Part shown: positions 25,956 to 34,177 of the stretch, piece after piece
Numbering within the stretch: position 1 is the first letter of the stretch
How the letters are laid out: every line of letters starts with the position of its first letter
Assembly: GCF_014268455.2 (NCBI RefSeq)
Contig: NZ_CP077085.1
Coordinates: forward strand, 5,497,001-5,561,000
DNA: 64,000 bases
Direction: 5' to 3'
DNA from: Pseudomonas shahriarae
GTDB lineage: Bacteria > Pseudomonadota > Gammaproteobacteria > Pseudomonadales > Pseudomonadaceae
Notes under the pieces: generated by a model
What the model was told of the DNA's origin: nothing
The model's input: only the letters and a program-made list of their open reading frames with translations
Database searches by the model: none
Program-made: the position numbers and the translations under genes

Positions 25956-26567
25956 ATGGAACCCGCAAAAAAAACCGCCACCCGCGGCCGCCCGCCGAGC
26001 ATCACCCGCGAGCGCATCGTCGACGCCGGCATCGAGATGGGCCTGCCCAACATCACCTTCGTCGGCCTGGCGGCGGCGTTGGGGGTCAGCCATATGGCGC
26101 TGTACAAACACGTGGCCAACCTCGAAGCGCTCAAGGCCATGGTTGCTGAAGAAATCTTCACCCGCTGGCAGATCCCCCAGGACTGCGGCGAGGCCGACGG
26201 TGGGTTGAAGGACTACCTGATCGTGTTCGCCACCTCGGTACGCGAGTTCGTCAAAACCCACCCCGGGCTGACTCCCTACGTGATCCGCCGCGCGGCAGCG
26301 ACCGCGCCGATGCTGGCCAAGATTGATGGGCACCAAGCGTTGATTGCGCAGGGGTTTGGGGTGAGCAAGGAACAGGCGCGGTGGCTACTGGCGACGGTGG
26401 CGTTTCACTGCATGGCGGTGGCGGATACGGTGTATACGGTGACGCAGCGGGAGCCAGTGGTGGAAACGGCGCGGGATACGGAAGAAGCGGAGATGGAGGT
26501 GGAGTTGGCGCGGGGGATGGAGGCGTTGGTGGTGGGGGCGTTGGTATTGGTGGAGGGCGTTGCCTGA
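25956..26567 (+). CDS. TetR family regulator
   Basis: The 203-residue protein has the TetR N-terminal helix-turn-helix (ITRERIVDAGIEMGLPNITFVGLAAALGVSHMALYKHVANLE) and a helical ligand domain. It is divergent from the iron-siderophore ABC operon with 116 bases between, so it is the natural candidate regulator of it, possibly together with Fur. AAGGAA stands five bases before the ATG at 25956. The final 40 codons are unusually poor in C and use only purine-rich GAG/GTG/GCG codons, giving a long G-rich run that is distinct from the rest. Confidence 0.85.
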   Translation: MEPAKKTATRGRPPSITRERIVDAGIEMGLPNITFVGLAAALGVSHMALYKHVANLEALKAMVAEEIFTRWQIPQDCGEADGGLKDYLIVFATSVREFVKTHPGLTPYVIRRAAATAPMLAKIDGHQALIAQGFGVSKEQARWLLATVAFHCMAVADTVYTVTQREPVVETARDTEEAEMEVELARGMEALVVGALVLVEGVA

Positions 26568-26624
26568 GCGTTGCCAAGGCCTGCCTTGGGCAGGCCGATA
26601 GGATGTAATCGTTCCAATCTGGAC

Positions 26625-27002
26625 TTAACCGGTTTCTGAGGCCGTCCAGATCAGAAAACTACGTAGTTGCGCAATAAACTCTTTCGACTTGGCGTCCGGG
26701 CTCCTTGCCTGGGACAAGAAAAAGCAGATCTGCATGCACATACACGGGAAATGCTGGATAAACAGTTCGACATGTTCATCCAGTGTTTGCGGCCACATCA
26801 AGTCCTGTTCGGAACGAAGTACTTGCGTTGAGCGGATGAGTTTGCGCGAAGCTTCGCGTTGCAAACGCAGTGATTGCGTCGGTGTCGCCGCACCGAGAAG
26901 CGCGTACCTATCCCCTCCTCCGAGACATTCAGCCTCCCCCCAAACCTCGATTTGCCCACCCCCTTGGCGCCAACAAAGATGCCCTCGCTAACTAGCCACA
27001 GT
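26625..27002 (-). pseudogene. Gene-poor stretch with a possible decayed LysR-type regulator tail
   Basis: No intact gene is visible across this interval. On the minus strand a frame of 79 residues (26625-26864) ends FFLSQARSPDAKSKEFIAQLRSFL, which resembles the last strand and helix of LysR-type effector domains, but nothing before it looks like the rest of such a protein. It may be the eroded remains of a regulator; it may equally be chance. Base composition is less GC-rich than its neighbours. Confidence 0.25.
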
Positions 27003-27740
27003 TCAAATAATCGGCACCACAACACGTACATCGCCTTGCCCACTATCAGCTAACAACTTGGCCACCAAACCACTCCTCACAAGACGGCAGATGAAGTCTT
27101 CGATGTATTCAGCCGCAATTCTGCGTGCCTTCGGAACAGCCATCGCCTGGCGAATTTCCGTGAAGTTGTCTTTCAGTACCCTGACCCCTGTGGTTGAGTT
27201 TGCAAACCGCTCCAAAGGCTGTCTGACCCCGGCCGCTGCTTCCAGCCCCCGCTGTAAAAAGAGGTCGACGGCGCTTGCAGAGGTGTCCGCTCGAACAAGC
27301 TCAGCATGTTGTAGGGTGCGTGACAGGTACAGGTCATACGCAGCACCTCGGCCGACAGAAATTCTGTGGCCTTGCATATCCAAATCAGATGCACGTTCGA
27401 AAGGGCTTGCTGCATGAACGAGGTAGGTGCCATCGATGCTCACATAGGGACTGGAGAAAGTGATCTTTTGCGCTCGTACAGGCTCGATAGCCAGAAACGC
27501 CAAATCCCAACCCCCCTCCTCCAGGGCCGCGAACACTTTCCCAGCCGCGTCGTATGGCATCAGGTTGACTGCAATCCCCAACTCCTTCGCCAACTCGTTC
27601 GCGAGTGCAACCGAGACGCCTCCCAATCGGCCAGTGACCGCATCGCGCTGGGCCAAAACGGGATTACCCAAGTTGATCGCCACTCGCAGTTCACCACTTG
27701 GCGCTAAATCATTTCGTACTGCAGCCATATCAACGTTCAT
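27003..27740 (-). CDS. Periplasmic-binding-fold (SBP_bac_3-like) protein without signal peptide
   Basis: The protein of 245 residues matches the amino-acid-binding SBP family 3: ELRVAINLGNPVLAQ at the start, TGRLGGVSVALANELAKELGI, FLAIEPVRAQKITFSSPYVSIDGTYLV and a hinge and lobe II up to the end. No hydrophobic signal sequence precedes the fold, either from ATG 27740 or from the longer frame start at 27800, so it may stay in the cytoplasm. It overlaps the prpF-like gene by 11 bases and ends the operon. It could be a ligand-sensing or storage protein, or a binding protein with a lost signal sequence. Confidence 0.7.
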   Translation of the reverse strand: MNVDMAAVRNDLAPSGELRVAINLGNPVLAQRDAVTGRLGGVSVALANELAKELGIAVNLMPYDAAGKVFAALEEGGWDLAFLAIEPVRAQKITFSSPYVSIDGTYLVHAASPFERASDLDMQGHRISVGRGAAYDLYLSRTLQHAELVRADTSASAVDLFLQRGLEAAAGVRQPLERFANSTTGVRVLKDNFTEIRQAMAVPKARRIAAEYIEDFICRLVRSGLVAKLLADSGQGDVRVVVPII

Positions 27741-28944
27741 GGTTGCTCGCCTTAGCCGCCATGGAACATGGCTGAGCACGTCGATGCATAGGGTCAACAA
27801 GGAGTTCGGGGAGGCATACCCAGCCTTCCATCAGTCGGCGTGCACTCCGGCTCATCACTGCTTTTTCAACCACCCAGGCGCCATCTTCCAGGACGGTTTT
27901 CGCGCCGACCGCGACGCTGCCGGCGGTATGCCCCATGCGCACCTGGCGATCGCCGATATTGCCGACGATGCGATTGACCAAGGTGCCATCAAGCGCTGCG
28001 GCAACTGCCACGGCAACCGCTCCTGTGCCAGTGATCGCATGGTGAAGCTTGCCCATTGAAAGTATTCGCGCAATCACATCGATGTCCTCAGGCTCAACCT
28101 GCTTACCCCCGGCGGCTTTGTAGGGTTGCGGTCTGGCAACCAGGCAAAGCTTCGGCGTATGAGGACGCCACCGCGTTGCTTCGTCAGCACTCGCGGCCAA
28201 GCCCATGGCTACAGTGCAATGCGCGCGAATGGTCTCCAGCCGGGCAAGTAGCTGCGTATCACCGTTGACCTGGTCTTGTGTCTCGGTTCCCTTCAAGCCC
28301 ACCTGCTGCGCGTCTATAAAGATTGTCGGGTTGCCGGCATTCAGCAATGTCACTGCAAGTTTACCGAGGCCAGGTACGTGCAGTTCGTCGACGGCATTCC
28401 TCGTTGGAAGAAGGCTGCCGTCTGCACCTCCGGGGTTGAGAAACTCCAGAACGACTTCCGCTGCCGGAAACGCCACGCCGTCGAGCATGAAGTCGCCCTC
28501 TTCCTGGACTTCGCCGTCGCGCATCGGAACATAAGCAATGATTCTTTTCTGGATATTGGCCTGCCAGATACGAACAACGGCCATGCCATCAAGCGGTGCC
28601 TCGACGAGACCTTGGGATATCGCGTAGGGGCCAACCGCCGCGCTCAGATTTCCACAGTTACCAGACCAGTCGATGACCGCCGTCTCGACGGCGGGTGCAC
28701 CAAACAGATAGTCGACATCACAGTCGTCACGCCTGGACTGACCGATGATCACCACCTTACTGGTACTGGAAGTGGCGCCGCCCATGCCATCTATCTGCTT
28801 GCCATACACGTCGGGGCTGCCGATCACCCGCAGAAGGATGGCATCCCGCTCAGCACCTGCGGGCGGCAGGTGCTCCTCAAGAAAGAAAACGCCCTTGCTC
28901 GAGCCACCACGCATGTAAACGGCAGGAATACGTCTTTGGGTCAT
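27730..28944 (-). CDS. prpF: PrpF family aconitate/methylaconitate isomerase
   Basis: The 404-residue protein opens with RIPAVYMRGGSSKGVFF, the hallmark of the PrpF family, followed by IDGMGGATSSTSKVVIIG, and later MGLAASADEATRW and the KLHHAITGTGAVAVAVAA segment of the second lobe. PrpF isomerises 2-methyl-cis-aconitate made by AcnD; relatives act on 4-oxalomesaconate. It lies 31 bases after an acnD-like gene. No prpB or prpC is nearby, so the substrate may differ from methylcitrate. GGAG stands about ten bases before ATG 28944. Confidence 0.88.
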   Translation of the reverse strand: MTQRRIPAVYMRGGSSKGVFFLEEHLPPAGAERDAILLRVIGSPDVYGKQIDGMGGATSSTSKVVIIGQSRRDDCDVDYLFGAPAVETAVIDWSGNCGNLSAAVGPYAISQGLVEAPLDGMAVVRIWQANIQKRIIAYVPMRDGEVQEEGDFMLDGVAFPAAEVVLEFLNPGGADGSLLPTRNAVDELHVPGLGKLAVTLLNAGNPTIFIDAQQVGLKGTETQDQVNGDTQLLARLETIRAHCTVAMGLAASADEATRWRPHTPKLCLVARPQPYKAAGGKQVEPEDIDVIARILSMGKLHHAITGTGAVAVAVAAALDGTLVNRIVGNIGDRQVRMGHTAGSVAVGAKTVLEDGAWVVEKAVMSRSARRLMEGWVCLPELLVDPMHRRAQPCSMAAKASNHER

Positions 28945-28975
28945 TCTAGTTTTACTCCAGCGAATCAGCGTTGCA

Positions 28976-31582
28976 TCAGTTGAGGGAGGCGCTCTGCATA
29001 CTTTCGATCAGCAGCTGCGGCAGCAAACCACCGCAGCGCAAGTAGCGAACGTCTTCGAAGGTGTCCAGGCGGCTCAAGACCGACACCCGCTCTTTCTCGC
29101 CATTCTCACGCTCGATCAGGAGAGTGATTTTTGCGCCCGGCTGGAAGTCTTGGGTGATGCCTTCAACGCTGAATAATTCGCGTCCGTTCAAGCCCAGGCT
29201 CTGGCGAGAAACACCGTCTTCAAACTGCAAAGGCAAAATGCCGAGACCCGCCAGGTTGGTGCGGTGAATGCGTTCGAAGCTTTCGGCCACGACCACCCGC
29301 ACGCCTAACAGGCGCGGGCCCTTTGCCGCCCAGTCACGGGAAGAACCGCTGCCGTACTCTTTGCCGGCCACAACGATCAGCGGCTGCTTGCGCTGTGCGT
29401 AAATCTGCGCGGCCTGGAAAATCGTGGTGACTTTTTTCTCGGGCAGAAGCAATGTCCACGGGCCTTCACGGCCATCTTCAAGCAGTTCGTTTTTCAGGCG
29501 GGGGCTTGCGAAGGTCGCACGCTGCGCGGCCTCATGGTTGCCACGGCGAGTGCCATATGAGTTGAAGTCCTGTACCGCGATGCCGTGGGACTGCAAGTAT
29601 TGACCCGCATCGCTTTCTGGAAGAATCGCGCCAGAGGGCGAGATGTGATCGGTGGTGATGTTGTCCGAGAGCATGGCCAGCACACGCATGTTGCTGAGGT
29701 CCTGGGTGGTGTCTGTCGCACTCACCGCATCACTCCAGTAGGGAGGTTTGCGGATGTAGGTGCTGTTGGCCTGCCAGGGATACTGATCGCTGACGCCGGC
29801 GCGCAGGTCGCTGGCAATCAAGCCCGCTTCACGGGGAACATCTTCATAGGCCTTGTCGAACAAATCGGCAGTCAGATTATCGGCTTCGATTTGCGTCAGT
29901 TCCTCATCGCTCGGCCACAGTTCGTGGAGATAGACCGGCACGCCATCGTCGTCGAGACCCAATGCATCTTTTTCCGGGTCGATCAGGTAGGTACCTGCAA
30001 TCGCGTACGCAACGATCAGCGGCGCAGACATGATGAAGACTTCGCGGGCCAACGGGTGAACACGCCCTTCAAAGTTACGGTTGCCGGAAGTAGCGGCCAC
30101 GGTTTCCAGCTTGCGAGCCCGAATTTCGTCTTCGATTTCGGTACTGAGCAACGGGCCGGACATACCGTTGCAGGTCGTGCAGCCATAGCCGACCAGGTTG
30201 AAACCTAACGCATCCAGGTCCTCATTCAAGCCAGACCGCTCAAGATAGTCCGACACCACCCTCGAGCCCGGTGCGAAGGATGTCTTAACCCAAGGCGCTC
30301 TTTTCAGTCCACGCTTGCGGGCGTTACGTGCAACCAGCCCAGCAGCAATCACTCCACGGGGGTTGGACGTATTGGTGCAACTGGTGATGGCGGCGAGCAC
30401 CACAGAGCCATTGTCCAGGCCGCCAGGCAGTTGGGTAGCAGGCGCCTTTTGCCCCAGCACAATACGCTGGTGAGGCTGCTTCGGCCCGGCAATCGAGCGC
30501 GCGACGGTGCTGAGATCAAGGGTCACGACCCGGTTGTACTCAACGCCCGCGAGACTGTCATGCCACAGACCCTGTGCACGCGCATACGCCTCGGTGAGGC
30601 CGGAAATCTCACCGCCACGCCCGGTCATACGAAGGTAGTGAAGCGTGCGATCATCAATTGCGAACATTGCCGCTGTCGCACCGAATTCCGGCGCCATGTT
30701 CGATAAGGTTCCCCGGTCTGCCAGCGACAGTTGCGCGACACCCGGGCCGAAGAACTCCAGGAAAGCACCGATAACCCCCGCTTTACGAAGTTGCTCAGTC
30801 AACGCCAGCGCGATGTCGGTCGCAAGATAGCCCCCAGGCAAGTAGCCCTCCAGGCGTACCCCGACAATGTCCGGCAATCGCAGCATCAGCGATTTGCCCA
30901 GCATCGCAGCTTCGGCTTCGATCCCCCCAACCCCCCAGCCCAACACGCCAATGGCGTTAATCATCGTTGTATGGCTGTCGGTACCTACCAGCGTATCCGG
31001 GAAAGCCCACAGCTCATTGCCACGGCGCTGAGTACCCACGACGGTGGTCAGGCGCTCAAGGTTGATCTGGTGCAGGATGCCTTTGCCCGAGGGAATGATC
31101 GAAAGATTGCTGAACGCCTTGTTGCACCAGTCCAGGAACTGGAAACGCTCGGCATTGCGTACGCGCTCGATGGCCTCGTTATCGGCCAGCGCGCTGGCAT
31201 CGCCCCAACGCTCGACATTGAGTGAGTGATCCACAACAAGGTGAGTGGGGGTGACAGGGTTCACCAGGCGCGGGTTGCCACCTTTCTCGGCGACGGCATC
31301 TCTCAACCCGGCAAGGTCGACCAGTGCCGGCGTGCCCAACAAATCCTGCAGCACAACCCTGGCCGGTCGAAACGGAATGTCGAATTCTTTGGAGCGTGCA
31401 CAAATCACTTTCAGTGCGGCTTCAGGATCAGTCTCGCCACGCAAAACGTTCTCGGCCAGGATTCGCAAGCTGTAGGGCAGCGTTGCGTAATCACCCCCCA
31501 GATCAGTTACAACCCCGCGGATATCGCTGACACGGTACTCGACTCCGTTGGCGCTAACGGTTCGACGCTTTGACATAGGCAT
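28976..31582 (-). CDS. Aconitase family hydro-lyase, AcnD-like
   Basis: The 868-residue protein has the aconitase layout: N-terminal domain with TLVGTDSHTTMINAIGVLGWGVGGIEAEAAMLG, the cluster cysteines in SCTNTSNP and GCTTCNGMSG, a linker, and the swivel domain with YGTRRGNHE and AGKEYGSGSSRDWAAKGP. The segment NRNFEGRVHPLAR and the IAGT-to-IWPSD-like region resemble AcnD (Fe/S methylcitrate dehydratase) more than housekeeping AcnA. It heads an operon with prpF and a binding-fold protein. A tricarboxylate other than methylcitrate is possible. GAGGAT precedes ATG 31582 (MPMSKRR). Confidence 0.88.
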   Translation of the reverse strand: MPMSKRRTVSANGVEYRVSDIRGVVTDLGGDYATLPYSLRILAENVLRGETDPEAALKVICARSKEFDIPFRPARVVLQDLLGTPALVDLAGLRDAVAEKGGNPRLVNPVTPTHLVVDHSLNVERWGDASALADNEAIERVRNAERFQFLDWCNKAFSNLSIIPSGKGILHQINLERLTTVVGTQRRGNELWAFPDTLVGTDSHTTMINAIGVLGWGVGGIEAEAAMLGKSLMLRLPDIVGVRLEGYLPGGYLATDIALALTEQLRKAGVIGAFLEFFGPGVAQLSLADRGTLSNMAPEFGATAAMFAIDDRTLHYLRMTGRGGEISGLTEAYARAQGLWHDSLAGVEYNRVVTLDLSTVARSIAGPKQPHQRIVLGQKAPATQLPGGLDNGSVVLAAITSCTNTSNPRGVIAAGLVARNARKRGLKRAPWVKTSFAPGSRVVSDYLERSGLNEDLDALGFNLVGYGCTTCNGMSGPLLSTEIEDEIRARKLETVAATSGNRNFEGRVHPLAREVFIMSAPLIVAYAIAGTYLIDPEKDALGLDDDGVPVYLHELWPSDEELTQIEADNLTADLFDKAYEDVPREAGLIASDLRAGVSDQYPWQANSTYIRKPPYWSDAVSATDTTQDLSNMRVLAMLSDNITTDHISPSGAILPESDAGQYLQSHGIAVQDFNSYGTRRGNHEAAQRATFASPRLKNELLEDGREGPWTLLLPEKKVTTIFQAAQIYAQRKQPLIVVAGKEYGSGSSRDWAAKGPRLLGVRVVVAESFERIHRTNLAGLGILPLQFEDGVSRQSLGLNGRELFSVEGITQDFQPGAKITLLIERENGEKERVSVLSRLDTFEDVRYLRCGGLLPQLLIESMQSASLN

Positions 31583-31638
31583 TGGCTAATCCTCACAGGC
31601 TGCACGGGCAATGTTTTTGTGAGGCGCATATTGAACTT

Positions 31639-31648
31639 TATCGCGATA
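31639..31648. promoter_or_regulatory. Palindrome TATCGCGATA between divergent acnD-like and GntR genes
   Basis: A perfect 10-base palindrome lies in the 207-base divergent promoter region, 57 bases upstream of the acnD-like ATG. It is a candidate operator for the adjacent regulator, but short palindromes also occur by chance. Confidence 0.35.
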
Positions 31649-31789
31649 TAGATCAATCCAAGCTTTATCCGCTTCATCGTACCGGTCAAATCGGGCGCCC
31701 ACCCACGCCCACGATTTCTACGGTGTGGTTAAGCTTACCGTCACGCTAGAATGGGGCTTCCATGGTCAGCTCTACTTGGTCTCGATCCG

Positions 31790-32677
31790 ATGCCCCTAAG
31801 CCCGCTGCAAGCACGCATTGCGCGTGACATTGTTTCTCTCGTGCGTCGTGAACGCTTTGCTATCGGACATCACCTGGTTGAGTCGCAGTTGGCGGCGGCG
31901 CTGAACGTCTCGCGCACGCCGGTAAAGTTTGCGATGGGCCATTTGGTCGAAAAAGGCATGCTCACTTACGACCGCAATCGCGGCTTTTTCTTGGCCAGGT
32001 CCAGCGAGGATCTCGTCGATCTGGCCTCGCAAGTCATGGAAGGCAGTGACGATCCGCTGTACCTGAAATTTGCCGAATTGCGTCTGGGCAGGCAGCTCCC
32101 GGAGCTGTTCACCGAGATTGAATTCATGCGTCAGTTCGATGTGTCACGGGCGGCGCTGAGGGCCGTTCTATCACGCATCCAACAGGAAGGATGGATTGAA
32201 CAGCGTGCCGGCCAAGGATGGCGTTTTCTCCCCATGATCGACTCAGTGGAGGCGTATGAAGAAAGCTATGCTTTGCGCGCGACCATCGAGCCATCCGGCC
32301 TGCTCTCCCCCGCATTCCTGATCGATGGTGAAACGCTGGCGGCCTGTCGCAAGCAGCAAGAGTTCATTGCCGGCGGTGGGTACTTGAGCATGACGCCTCA
32401 GGAGTTGTTCGAAGCAAACGCCCAGTTTCACGAGACACTGGCGGGGTGTTCCGGCAATCGCTTCCTGCAGCAAACGGTCCGCCGTTTAAACCAATTGCGT
32501 AGGCTTGTGGAATACCGCCAAGCCAGCACGCGAGCGCCACGCAAAGGCCAGGCCCAGGAGCATCTGGCTATTCTCGATTGCCTCGAACGAGGAGACCGCC
32601 TTGCAGCAGCCGACCAAATGCGCAAACACCTGGAACAGGCTCGGCGCAAGAAAGTAGATCCAGCGCTGTTCGAATAG
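31790..32677 (+). CDS. GntR-family regulator with tandem winged-helix domains and FCD-like ligand domain
   Basis: The 295-residue protein carries two winged helices: residues about 1-75 (HLVESQLAAALNVSRTPVKFAMGHLVEKGML) and about 105-150 (FMRQFDVSRAALRAVLSRIQQEGWIEQRAGQGWRF), followed by an all-helical FCD-like ligand domain with ELFEANAQFHETLAGCSGN and RRLVEYR. GntR proteins normally have one such domain. It is divergent from the acnD-prpF operon and probably controls it in response to a carboxylic acid. I chose ATG 31790 (MPLSPLQ); the frame also runs 13 codons upstream. It may regulate its own promoter. Confidence 0.82.
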   Translation: MPLSPLQARIARDIVSLVRRERFAIGHHLVESQLAAALNVSRTPVKFAMGHLVEKGMLTYDRNRGFFLARSSEDLVDLASQVMEGSDDPLYLKFAELRLGRQLPELFTEIEFMRQFDVSRAALRAVLSRIQQEGWIEQRAGQGWRFLPMIDSVEAYEESYALRATIEPSGLLSPAFLIDGETLAACRKQQEFIAGGGYLSMTPQELFEANAQFHETLAGCSGNRFLQQTVRRLNQLRRLVEYRQASTRAPRKGQAQEHLAILDCLERGDRLAAADQMRKHLEQARRKKVDPALFE

Positions 32678-32743
32678 CCCCGGCCTGGACGGTCCCTCAC
32701 AGAGCTGCGCTCGCCTGCGCAGCTCTCTCAAATCCCGATAGAC

Positions 32744-34117
32744 CTACCGCGTGCCCCGCAAGCGCAACGCCGACGGCATAAAGTAAGAGTCCTCAGGAAT
32801 CGCCTGGCCAAAATCCACCGTCTGCGGTTCTTCGTTATCCAGGTTCTGCACGTAATAACGCCGCGCCTGCAGGTCATGGAACACATCCAATGCACTCCAG
32901 GTCGTGGGCAGGTCGTAGAAGTTCTTCAGGTAGGCCATCGACACCCGCCACAGTTCGCCACGACCGTCGTACTGATCAACCACCGCTGCGCCCCAGCTGT
33001 CTTCATCGAGGTACAGCACGCGTTTGGAGTACAGGTGACGCGCCGTCGGTTTCAGGGTGCCTTCGACAACCCACACACGGTGCAGTTCGTAGCGCGTGTA
33101 TTGCGGGTTGAGGTGTCCGACCTTGAGCAGGTCGGCGTATTTCACGTCGGCGCTGGCGACTTTGTAGTTGTTGTAGGGGATGTAGATTTCCTTCTTGCCC
33201 AGCAGTTTCCAGTCGTAGCGATCCGGCGAGCCGTTGAACATGTCGGTGTCATCTGCCGTGCGCAGGCCATCGGAGGACGAGATCGGCGTGTCGTACGCCA
33301 GGTTCGGCGCGCGGCGTACGCGGCGTTGGCCGGCGTCGTAGATCCAGGCTTGGCGCGCGTCTTTGATCTGGTCGAGGGTCTCGTGTACCAGGGTCGCGCC
33401 ACCGGCCAGGCGGGCCGGGCTTTTTACGAAGGTCAGGTAGTAGAACAGGATGTTCTTCAGGTCGGCGTACTGCCCGCCCTGCCGGTAATAGTTAAACAAC
33501 CCTTCCTGCTGCGACGTGACCAGGGCGAAGCTGCCATTGCGCTGCACGGGCGCTTCCGAAGCACGGCGGACCACGTAGGTGCCGCGATAGCGGGTGATGT
33601 GGTTCCACAGTGCTTCCACACCGTTTTGCGGAATGGGGAATGGCACGCCGCCAAAGGCGTCGGCGAAGCCGGTGCCGCCGTCCAGCAGCTTGGCGCTGGT
33701 GGCGTTCTTGAAGGTGTTGTCATACACCCACTGGGGCGCCGAGCCAGAACGCCGGCTTGGGTAGATGGGCATCTGGAAGGTGTCGGGGTAGCTGTTGAAC
33801 AAGGCGATCTCGCCCGCCGTCAGGTTGGCCTTGTACTGTTCCAGGTTGGCCTTGGTGATGGTGAACAGCGGCTTGTCGCCGGCAAAAGGGTCGACATGGT
33901 GTTTACCCTTTTCATAGCCCTTGGGGGCCTGGGTGATCCCACCTTCCCAGGTCGGGATGGTGCCGGCGGCATTGCCCGCGCGCTCGGCGCCGAGCGGTGT
34001 GAGCTGGGCCTTGAGCTGTTGCGCATCCTGGGGCGAGAGCGCAGCAAGCGCATTGCCGGCGGCCAGGCCGAGGGCCAGGGCCAGGCTGGCGGTGAGTATT
34101 CGAGGTGTGTGGAACAT
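32744..34117 (-). CDS. DUF1329 family periplasmic/outer-membrane-associated protein
   Basis: The 457-residue protein has a signal peptide ending GNALAA and starts its mature part LSPQDAQQLKAQLTPLGAERAGNAAGTIPTWEGG, the DUF1329 hallmark. The rest is beta-rich with LYSKRVLYLDEDSWGAAVVDQYDGRGELWR, resembling the LolA/LolB-type lipoprotein-binding shape described for this family. DUF1329 genes are almost always paired with DUF1302 genes, as here (60 bases apart), and occur near genes for lipids and hydrophobic compounds. Function is unknown; a role in carrying hydrophobic substrate or envelope lipid is inference. ATG 34117 with GGAG eight bases upstream. Confidence 0.85.
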   Translation of the reverse strand: MFHTPRILTASLALALGLAAGNALAALSPQDAQQLKAQLTPLGAERAGNAAGTIPTWEGGITQAPKGYEKGKHHVDPFAGDKPLFTITKANLEQYKANLTAGEIALFNSYPDTFQMPIYPSRRSGSAPQWVYDNTFKNATSAKLLDGGTGFADAFGGVPFPIPQNGVEALWNHITRYRGTYVVRRASEAPVQRNGSFALVTSQQEGLFNYYRQGGQYADLKNILFYYLTFVKSPARLAGGATLVHETLDQIKDARQAWIYDAGQRRVRRAPNLAYDTPISSSDGLRTADDTDMFNGSPDRYDWKLLGKKEIYIPYNNYKVASADVKYADLLKVGHLNPQYTRYELHRVWVVEGTLKPTARHLYSKRVLYLDEDSWGAAVVDQYDGRGELWRVSMAYLKNFYDLPTTWSALDVFHDLQARRYYVQNLDNEEPQTVDFGQAIPEDSYFMPSALRLRGTR

Positions 34118-34128
34118 GGCAAATCTCC

Positions 34129-34157
34129 AAAAAAACGAGGGCGGGCAGCCGCCCTCG
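34129..34157 (-). terminator. Rho-independent terminator-like attenuator between DUF1302 and DUF1329 genes
   Basis: Read on the minus strand, CGAGGGCGG pairs with CCGCCCTCG (9 bp, 4-base loop) and is followed at once by seven U and then by the GGAG Shine-Dalgarno of the DUF1329 gene. The terminator lies inside the operon, so it should lower but not abolish expression of the last gene. Confidence 0.75.
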
Positions 34158-34177
34158 CGCCGCAGCACGGCAGCGGC

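Noticed and set aside
26578..26596. Hairpin GGCCTGC/GCAGGCC after the TetR gene
   Set aside because: No T-run follows, so it does not meet the criteria for a rho-independent terminator.
26798..27043. Frame of 81 residues on the minus strand near the acnD-prpF operon
   Set aside because: No ribosome site, odd composition and overlap with the adjacent gene end; no family resemblance.
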